Below, piece by piece: positions 1-7,200 of a stretch of DNA of 8,731 nucleotides; the stretch's first letter is position 1; each line of letters starts with the position of its first letter. Made by a program: the position numbers and the translations under genes. The stretch is from DATLAN01 sp035527455 (GTDB lineage: Bacteria > Planctomycetota > Planctomycetia > Pirellulales > Thermoguttaceae): positions 1-8,731 of the forward strand of contig DATLAN010000699.1 of NCBI GenBank assembly GCA_035527455.1, written 5' to 3'. The notes under the pieces are model-generated. The model was given only the letters and a program-made list of their open reading frames with translations, was not told where the DNA came from and made no database searches.

Positions 1-2
1 GG

Positions 3-158
3 TCGAGCTTGGCGAAGATGACGTGGTCGTTCTTGCGGAGCACGAAGAAGCAACTCGAACTCCGCGGTTCGGAATGGGACAAGATTCAGTGCGGCAAGGC
101 CCACTTCGACGCCCCGGACGTGGACTTCGAGCACGTCACCAACGCGAACGAAGTCTGA
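3..158 (+). CDS. C-terminal end of an unidentified protein (5'-truncated by window edge)
   Basis: An open frame enters from the left edge and stops at TGA 156-158, giving 51 residues that begin SSLAKMTWSFLRSTKKQ and end HVTNANEV. Third codon positions are G or C in about 45 of 51 codons by my count, which fits a real GC-rich gene, as does the ordinary mix of charged and aromatic residues (RGSEWDKIQCGKAHF). The function is not certain. The Trp/Cys/His-containing tail reminds me of the ends of large DEAD-helicase or type III restriction subunits, but only 51 residues are visible and no catalytic motif lies inside the window. No terminator follows closely; the nearest good one is about 510 bases downstream. 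I am fairly sure that the frame is coding and quite unsure of the product. Confidence 0.7.
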   Translation, partial: SSLAKMTWSFLRSTKKQLELRGSEWDKIQCGKAHFDAPDVDFEHVTNANEV

Positions 159-518
159 TTGCGAATCGGCTCCGGCAACGCGAGAACCATCCACCAACTC
201 GTCTGGGCCTTCATGACACGCCCCTCGAAGAAAGCGTGTTTGATTCGGACAATCGCTCTGAGGATAGCCGGTGCCGACAGTGAGAACAAGCCCACGAACG
301 GCCCGGCACACACGGAGTTGTAAAGAACGCGGCTTTCACGTTGGGCTTTCAGCTTGCTCAATCAGCGCCACAGCCGCCGTCAGTTCTTACAAGACCGCCG
401 ATCGCCCCAAGCGACGCACCGCCGATCTTGCATCATTCCCCAGCGGTACAGAGCCCTTTTGCGCCCCGATTTTGCGTTCCGAGGCCCAAGGTGGTGTTCC
501 GGGATCCATTTCCGATTT

Positions 519-541
519 GCGCCGATCCTGGCGCTTCAGGA
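519..541. repeat. Two overlapping, mutually exclusive small inverted repeats
   Basis: GCGCC (519-523) pairs with GGCGC (530-534) around a six-base loop. TCCTG (526-530) pairs with CAGGA (537-541), also around six bases. Both stems are perfect 5-bp matches but share bases, so only one can form at a time. Stems this short occur by chance in GC-rich DNA, so a function is only a possibility. Confidence 0.35.
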
Positions 542-624
542 GCATCGCGACGTGCGGGCAGGGAAGCGACTCTTTCGCAAGCCTTACCCGGGGGAGAGGG
601 AATCCCATCACCCCACATCCGACC

Positions 625-649
625 GGCAATCTTTTTTCGGCCGATTGCC
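625..649. repeat. Perfect 7-bp inverted repeat with a T-rich loop
   Basis: GGCAATC (625-631) and GATTGCC (643-649) are exact reverse complements. They are separated by an 11-base loop that starts with six T residues. The T run lies in the loop and not after the stem, so this is not a standard intrinsic terminator. It sits 19 bases before the terminator stem at 668 and may belong to the same transcript end. Confidence 0.45.
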
Positions 650-667
650 TTGCCGGCTGACCCGAGT

Positions 668-712
668 CCGTGGTTGTCCCTGGAGGGCACCGTATAAACC
701 ACGGCATTTTTT
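668..712 (+). terminator. Intrinsic (rho-independent) terminator
   Basis: CCGTGGTT (668-675) and AACCACGG (697-704) form a perfect 8-bp stem. The 21-base loop holds an inner CCC/GGG pairing (678-680 with 685-687). After CA comes an uninterrupted run of six T (707-712). Stem plus T tract on the plus strand is the classical intrinsic terminator pattern. No matching A tract precedes the stem, so it should act on rightward transcription only. It would end whatever transcript comes from the left and insulate the giant gene downstream. Confidence 0.7.
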
Positions 713-814
713 GCGTCTTCACCGTGAATTGCCACAATCGCAGGCATTTCTCAAGAGGCGATTCTCGCCCGTTGGGGCATTACCCCTAACCACTGTGCCC
801 TATGGGTTCAGCCC

Positions 815-841
815 CTATAGATATAGATGACGGCTATAGCC
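815..841. repeat. AT-rich cluster of three TATAG units with a palindrome
   Basis: TATAG occurs at 816-820, 822-826 and 835-839 in otherwise GC-rich DNA. CTATA (815-819) and TATAG (822-826) form an inverted repeat, and GGCTATAGCC (832-841) is a perfect 10-base palindrome. Such a site could bind a dimeric regulator or help DNA melting upstream of the giant gene. No partner protein is suggested by the window. Confidence 0.35.
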
Positions 842-888
842 AATGAAAGCGGCTTAGAAGAAAAGTCACAAATTCTTGTGTCGCTCGC

Positions 889-918
889 TTGACATCGCTG
901 GCCGGGTTGCAGTAATCT
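889..918 (+). promoter_or_regulatory. Candidate sigma70-type promoter for the giant gene
   Basis: TTGACA (889-894) matches the -35 consensus exactly. It is followed after 18 bases by TAATCT (913-918), a -10 element that matches TATAAT at only three of six positions. Transcription would begin near 925 and give a leader of roughly 160 bases before the GTG at 1088. The -35 box is good and the -10 is weak. Promoter rules in this phylum are poorly known to me, so this is a candidate only. Confidence 0.35.
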
Positions 919-967
919 TCCTATCGTCCAGCGGGGTGGTGACGATCTTCCTGTTATCGCGGCGGGG
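915..967 (+). repeat. Imperfect direct repeat in the leader of the giant gene
   Basis: Copy 1 (915-936) and copy 2 (945-967) share ATCTTCCT, then ATCG, then GCGGGG in the same order, with a three-base insertion before ATCG in copy 2 and a shorter spacer after it. The start-to-start distance is 30 bases. Together with the promoter candidate it overlaps, the pair could be a regulator site or part of a structured leader. Confidence 0.4.
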
Positions 968-1073
968 ATTCGGAGGGACGGTTCTTCTTCTCACTGCGAT
1001 TCTTTCCTTAGGCCAGTTGCGCTGTCCCGCTTGGCGTCTCTTGGTTCGCGCATTCGTTGATGCAAACAACTCG

Positions 1074-1081
1074 AAGGAGGA
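1074..1081 (+). promoter_or_regulatory. Strong Shine-Dalgarno sequence fixing the GTG start
   Basis: AAGGAGGA at 1074-1081 lies six bases before GTG 1088. An in-frame TGA at 1058-1060 blocks any longer protein, and no other start codon occurs between that stop and 1088, so the start of the giant gene is well defined. Confidence 0.85.
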
Positions 1082-1087
1082 CTTTCC

Positions 1088-1222
1088 GTGTACAAACCAC
1101 GATGGTCTGGTAACGCGTTGGCACGACTTGGCCTGACCCGCTCGAAGAAGCACATTTATCGCAGAGATCGCAAAACACGGTCGCTGCAACTGGAGCCCCT
1201 GGAAGAGCGGCAACTGTTGGCA
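1088..1222 (+). other. Basic N-terminus with planctomycete LEPLEERQLLA motif
   Basis: Residues 1-34 are rich in Arg and Lys (for example RSKKHIYRRDRKTR) and contain no hydrophobic core. Residues 35-45 read LEPLEERQLLA, after which the first folded domain begins. I know this pattern (LEPLE-x-R-x-LLA) from the N-termini of very large surface proteins in Planctomycetota, where it is thought to mark exported proteins. The mechanism is not established, and cleavage after Ala45 is only a guess. Confidence 0.7.
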
Positions 1223-4200
1223 ATCGACCTTGGAATCACCGGGTTCTTCGCGGATGGAGAAGACCCGGCCGTCAGCTACCAGATTGACGGTGACGAAGCG
1301 CCTGCCTTCGACATTGGCATCTATCGCTCGTTCGATGGGATCACGCCAGACGCCCTGCTCGGCACACGGCGAATCGACAATCCGGCCGCCTTGAGCCCGG
1401 GGAGCCACGAGGCGTCGATTACAGCCGACTTCGTGGACGTCCAAGCCGACTACTTTCTCATGGCCCGGATCGACGCAGGCGGAGAAGTGGTCGAGACGGA
1501 TGAGACGAACAACCAATTGCTGTTCGCCGGCGGCATTTTTCAGGCAACCGACGGTACGGTCCACGTCCACGGCAGCGACGAGGAGGACACGTACAGCTTC
1601 GTGGATGAAGGCGACGGCGAACTGGAAATCTGGTATGGCCCTGCGCCTCAGAACCTCATCACACTGCTTTCCTACAGCGGCATCCACGTGCGGGCACACC
1701 AGGGTGATGATGACGTGTCGATATGTTCGGCACCGTCATCCGTCGCACCTCTTTGGGCCTTCGGGGGAGACGGAAACGATTGGTTGGTCGGCGGCGCGGG
1801 CGATGACTTGCTCGACGGCGGCCAGGGGGACGACGCGCTCCACGGCGGGAACGGCGAGAATACGCTTTACGGCGGCGCGGGTCACGATACCTTTTCGGGC
1901 TCGCTGGGCATCGACGAGGAATTGGCCAATCTGTTCACCACGGGCGGCCAATCCCTGGCCGACAGCGGCAACGAGGTGGCCGGCGCACCGGACGGCGGCT
2001 TCGTGGTCGTCTGGACAAGTGCCGATCAGGACGGCGACGGACTGGGCGTGTTCGGGCAGCGCTTTGACGGGACCGGTTCGGAACTCGGCGGAGAATTTCC
2101 GGTCAATGCGACGACCGCCGGCGATCAGTCGCGGCCCAGCGTGTCGGTGGCCGGCGACGGCAGCTCGGTGGTGGTCTGGCAGAGCGACGGCCAGGACGGC
2201 AGCCTCACGGGCATCTTTGGGCAACGATTCGACGAAGACGGGACCACGGCGGGCCAAGAGTTCCCGGTCAACACGACGGCTCTCGGCGCGCAAGCGTTTG
2301 CCTCGGTTGCCCATCTGGCCGGCGGCGGGTTTGTTGTCACCTGGAGCGGCCGAGGCGACGGCGATAACCTGGGGATATTCGGGCGGCTGTTCGACGCTGA
2401 CGGGAATCCCGAGGGACCCGAGTTCTGCGTCAACACGACGACCAACACGAAGCAGAAACTGCCCAGCGTTACGGCCACGGCGGATGGCGGTTTTGTGGCG
2501 ACGTGGGCGAGTTACGGCGCATCGGATTCCACAGACATCTACGCGCAGCGCTTCGACGCCACCGGTACGAAACTCGGCCAAGAGTTTCAGGTCAACACGA
2601 TCACACATACCCAACAGCAGTACGCAACCCTCGCCGGCAATCCCCGGGGCGGATTCGTGGCCGTCTGGCAGAGCAAACTGCAAGACGGGACCGGCGAGGG
2701 GATCTTCGCGCAACGCTACGATGCCCTGGGACAACTCATCGGCGACGAGTTTCAGGTCAACACGACGACGCTCGGCGATCAGGTCTATCCGGCCGTGGCG
2801 TTCGATTCTCAAGGAGGATTCCTGATCGCCTACGGCGGCAAAGGGCCGGGCGACGTGAACGGAGTCTTTGCGCGGAAGTACGATGCCGACGGCGTGGCGG
2901 ACGGTGTTGAGTGGTTGGTCAACGTTTCCACGGATGCCGACCAGGGGCTGCCCGCGGTTGCGGCGGCCTCCAGTGGTTACGTGGTGGCCTGGAGCGGCCA
3001 GGGGTTCGACGACCCGGATGGCGTGTTGGTTCGCCTCTTCGGCAGCGCCCCGACGGCCAGCGGACCTGCGCCCGTCAGCGTCGAAGAGGATTCTCCCAAC
3101 ACGATCATCAACCTGTTCGACGTGTTCGAGGACACCGAGAATACGGATACCGATCTGACTTACCAGGTCACGTACAATACGAATCCGTCGCTGCTGGCGG
3201 CGACGGAGATCGACGTGGCGGCCGGGACGTTGACATTATCTTACGCGCAAGACGCGTTCGGCACGGCCAACGTGACGGTTCGGGCGACCGATCCGGGCGG
3301 GCTGTTCGTGGAGACGGTCGTGCAGGTCGACGTCGCGCCGGTCAACGACGCGCCGGTCACCTCGGGCATCGCCGGCGTGGCGGTCGATGAAGATGCGGCG
3401 CCGACGGCAATCGATCTTTACGCGGCGTTCGCCGACGTGGACAACGCGGACGCGGAACTGACCTGCACGGTCACGGGCAACACGAATCCGGCATTGTTCG
3501 CGGCGACGGAGATCGACGCGGCGGCCGGCACGTTGACATTATCTTATGCGCAAGACGCGTTCGGCACGGCCGACGTGACGGTCCGCGCGACCGATCCGGG
3601 CGGACTGTTCGTCGAGACGGTCGTGCAGGTCGACGTCGCGCCGGTCAACGACGCGCCGGTCACCTCGGGGATCGCCGACGTGACGGTCGATGGCGGCACG
3701 GTCGAATCGGTCGTGGAGCTATGGCCCGCGTTTGCGGATGTGGAAGATGCAGACGCGGATCTTACTTACGCCGTGTCGGCCAACACGAACCCGGCGTTGG
3801 TTAGCGCAACCAGTGTGGACGAGGCGACGGGCCGGCTGACTTTGACGTATGCTTGGGGCGTAGCCGGCACGGCCGGTCTGACCATTCGGGCGACCGACAC
3901 GGGCGGCCTGTTTGTCGAGACCACGCTCAATGTCGAGGTCCTCAATACGCCGCCGGTGGCCCTGGGCATCGCGAACTTCAGCGTGCTGGAAGACGCTGCA
4001 CCGAGACTGGTCAACTTGTACGGCGCGTTCAGCGACGCGGAGACGCCGCCCGAGCACCTGGTCTACGATATTGCCGCCAATAACAATCCGGGCGTGGTGG
4101 TCCCGCTGATCGACCAGGGCACGTTGACGTTCCATTTCGTCGGCGGAATGGCCGGCACCGCAACGATCGTGGTACGGGCCACGGATCCGGCCGGGCTCAG

Positions 4201-7200
4201 CGCCGAAAACACCGTGATCGTCGACGTGGCCGCGGTCAACGACGCCCCGGTCCTCGGTGCCTTGTTGGACGGCCCCGATCCGGCCATCGAAGGAGCCGAT
4301 CTGCTTCTCGTTATCGACGGCCTGACGGACGATTCGAAGTACGTCACTGTCGATTTTTATCGCGACAGCGACGCCGACGGCATGTTGAACACCCTGATCG
4401 ACCAATTGCTCGACAGCGACATCGAGCCGGCTCATCCGAGCCAGTCGTCGACGTGGGGCATTACCGTCTCGACCGAAGGGTTCGGACTCGGCCCACAGAC
4501 CTACTTTGCCCTGGCCACCGATAGTGAAGGCCTGCAGAGCAACGTGGTCAGCGCTACCGGGAGCGTGGGCGTTATCGGAATACTCGACGATAGCGAGCCG
4601 GGGTACGAAGAATACGTCGTGTACGAGGAGTTCGGCGTGGGTTGGACCGACGGCTCGGCGGCCGACAGTTACAAGGGTGGGCACCGCGAGCACGTCGCAG
4701 GCATCGGGGCCAATGGTGCCCGGTGGACGTTCTACGGCCTGCTCGACGCGCCGCACGAGGTCTTCGTTACCTGGGCGGCCGACACGGACCGGGCGAGTAA
4801 CGCGCCGTTTGCGATCTACGACGGCACGACGTTGGTGAGCACGTCATCCGCAGATCAGCGGTCGGCCCCGGCTTCCGTCCTGGTCGACGGAACGTGGTGG
4901 CATCGCCTCGGCACGATCTATCCCGGCAGTGGGACGCTGGTTGTCGAACTTACCGACGCGGCGAACGGGATCGTTGTCGCCGATGCCGTGCGGGTGGTCG
5001 ATGCGCAACCGGAGATCGATTCGCTCACGCCCAATCGCGGCCAGGTACTTCAGGGGAGCCCGGTCAAGCTGACGGCCGACAATGTCCACGACGACGACGA
5101 ACACGATGTGATCCAGAAGGTCGAGTTCTACTACGACCATAACGACAACGGCACGCTGGACCTGAACACGCCCAACGACGATGATCCTCTGCTCGGCACC
5201 GACACAACGGACGGGGACGGTTATTTTTGGGTGGTGGACACCGACGGGATGGCCGTCGGCACGCACCGATTCTTCGCGGTGGCCACGACGGCAGGCAACT
5301 TACAGCGCAGCGATCCGGTCTCGGCGCTGGTTGACGTGCAAGAGGATATCTCAACCGGCCTGGTCGCTCGTTACACGTTCACGACCAACGGCGATGACAC
5401 GACCGAAAATCACGATGGAACGCTCCAGGGCGATGCGACGGTCGTGCGGGACGCCCAACGAGGGAACGTCTTGAGCCTGGATGGCGACGGGGACTACGTC
5501 CTGGTGGCGGATGCGTCCGAACTCGATCTGACCGGCACGCTGACGATTTCGGCGTGGATCAAGATCGACAACCCGGACTGGACGGAAGCCATGCGGATTC
5601 TCTCCAAGAAAAAGAACTGGGACTCGCCCACCGGTTACGATTTCGAGTACAAACCGGGTAGTAATCAACTAACGGTCCTTGGCGCCGGCAGGAACTCAGG
5701 TTCGGCAGCGGGTGTGAATCTCGATACCGGCTGGCACCACGTGGCCGCCGTCATCAACGGCACTCAGGCTGCCGTCTACGTCGACGGCGTCGAGGTGACG
5801 ACGGACTCCTCGATCGGTGCCGTGGCAACCAACGACCAGCCGCTGACGATCGGCCGTCTCGCCGGAGGCGGCAACTATTTCGACGGGATGATCGATGACG
5901 TCCGGCTCTACAATCGCGTGCTGACCGCTTCGGAACTTGCGTCGCTGGCCGACGACGGCGTGAACGATGCCCCGTCGGCTGAAGACGTCACGTTCAGCAT
6001 CGCGGTCGACGCGACGGTCGTCGGCACCGTCGCCGCCACCGACGTGGACCCGGGCGACGTGCTCACCTACGACATCACCGACGGCAACACGGGCAACGCG
6101 TTCGCCATCGACTCCAGCGGCCGGATCACCGTGCTATCGACGCTGGACTACGAGACCCAGTCGGTCTACTCATTGACCGTTGAAGTCACGGACGACGGCA
6201 CGCCCTCGCTCAGCGATACGGCGACCGTCACGATCGTGTTGCTCGACCCCAACGGCCGCGTCGCCCATTATGCTCTCGACGGCGACGCGTCGGACAGCGC
6301 AGGCGCCAATCACGGAACGCTCCAGGGCGACGCTGTCATTGCGAGCGATCCCCAACGCGGAAGCGTCTTGGAACTTGACGGCAGCGGAGACTACGTTCTG
6401 GTGCCCGACTCCTCCTTCCTGGACATTACCGGCGAACTGACGATCGGCGCGTGGATCAAGATCGACGATCCGGACCAGTCGGGCGCCATGCGGATCGTGT
6501 CGAAGAAGGTCAACTGGTCTGCCGGCAGCGGGTACGAGCTGGAATACAACGCCGATCAGAACTGGCTGACCGTGCTCGGCAGCGGCTCGAACGTCGGCCG
6601 TGCTGCGGGTGTCGATCTGGACACGCAGTGGCACCACGTTGCCGCGGTGATCGACGGGTCGGTCGCCACGCTCTATGTCGACGGGCTGGACGTGACCACC
6701 GACGCAACCGTCGGCGCCTTGGCGGTGAACGACGAGCCGCTCACAATCGGTCGACTCTCCGGCGGGGCGAACTACTTCGCCGGCAGGATCGATGAAGTCT
6801 CGATCTTCAACCGCGCGCTCGATGCCACGGCGATCGGTCTGCTGCCGTACGGCGACGGCAATCACGCACCGGTGGCACAAGATGCCACGTTCAGCTTGCC
6901 GGCCGACGCGGAGTTGAACGACGTCGTAGGGACCTTACCAGCCAGCGACTCGAACCCGGGCGACCAGCTTACCTACAGCATTACCGCCGGCAACACGGGC
7001 GATGCGTTTGACATCGACGATAGCGGCCGGATTACCGTCAACGATGACACGCAGTTGGATATTCAGGTCCAGCAGGTCTACACGCTCACCGTCGAGGTAA
7101 CCGATGACGGCACGCCGAGCCTCAGCGATACGGCCACGGCGACGATCGTGCTGGTCGATCCGACCGGTTGCGTGGCCCATTTCGCGTTCGATAGCAATGC

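Larger units (their letters stand above)
159..887. other. Long intergenic region without a convincing gene
   Basis: Several frames stay open here on both strands. They overlap each other, lack ribosome binding sites, give Arg/Pro/Ser/His-rich translations and show weaker third-position GC than the flanking genes (about 62% by my count for the plus frame 271-660, against about 88% in the upstream gene). I therefore do not call a gene. The region does contain small structures: the 10-base repeat ACCGCCGATC at 394-403 and 418-427, overlapping hairpins at 519-541, a hairpin at 625-649, a terminator at 668-712 and an AT-rich cluster at 815-841. It could encode a non-coding RNA ending at the terminator, carry a long 3' UTR, or be decayed DNA. 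Confidence 0.6.

Noticed and set aside
324..360. GTTGGGC near 340, resembling one end of an integron attC site
   Set aside because: No matching opposite core site or extended stem was found at a suitable distance, so one seven-base match carries no weight.
86..361. Minus-strand open frame of 91 codons with a hydrophobic stretch (VGLFSLSAPAILRAIVRI)
   Set aside because: It has only a TTG start without a ribosome binding site and overlaps the last 73 bases of the opposite-strand coding frame. I recognise no family with certainty, so it is more likely a chance frame.
271..830. Overlapping plus-strand frames (271-660, 341-697, 354-830)
   Set aside because: They overlap each other and give Arg/Pro/His/Ser-rich translations. 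Third-position GC (counted for 271-660) is too low, and no ribosome binding site is visible. One runs into the terminator stem and another runs through it.
876..1136. Plus-strand frame of 86 codons with hydrophobic segments (VAVIFLSSSGVVTIFLL)
   Set aside because: It has a TTG start without a Shine-Dalgarno sequence and runs across the ribosome binding site and start of the giant gene in another frame. A leader peptide cannot be excluded, but nothing supports one.
866..1699. Long minus-strand open frame opposite the start of the giant gene
   Set aside because: It is antisense to a clear coding frame. Long antisense frames are expected in GC-rich genes with strong third-position bias, and the translation shows no family resemblance.
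1736..2812. Minus-strand frame of 358 codons opposite the propeller repeats
   Set aside because: It shows periodic pseudo-repeats only because the coding strand is repetitive. It has no ribosome binding site or independent domain evidence.
1500..2825. Plus-strand frame of 441 codons in another phase of the propeller region
   Set aside because: The translation is Arg/Ser/Thr/Ala-rich and low in complexity. The giant-gene frame over the same bases shows clear RTX and repeat motifs.
3719..4756. Minus-strand frame of 345 codons opposite the cadherin-like repeats
   Set aside because: It is a shadow of the coding strand with Val/Asp/Arg/Gly bias and no recognisable motif.
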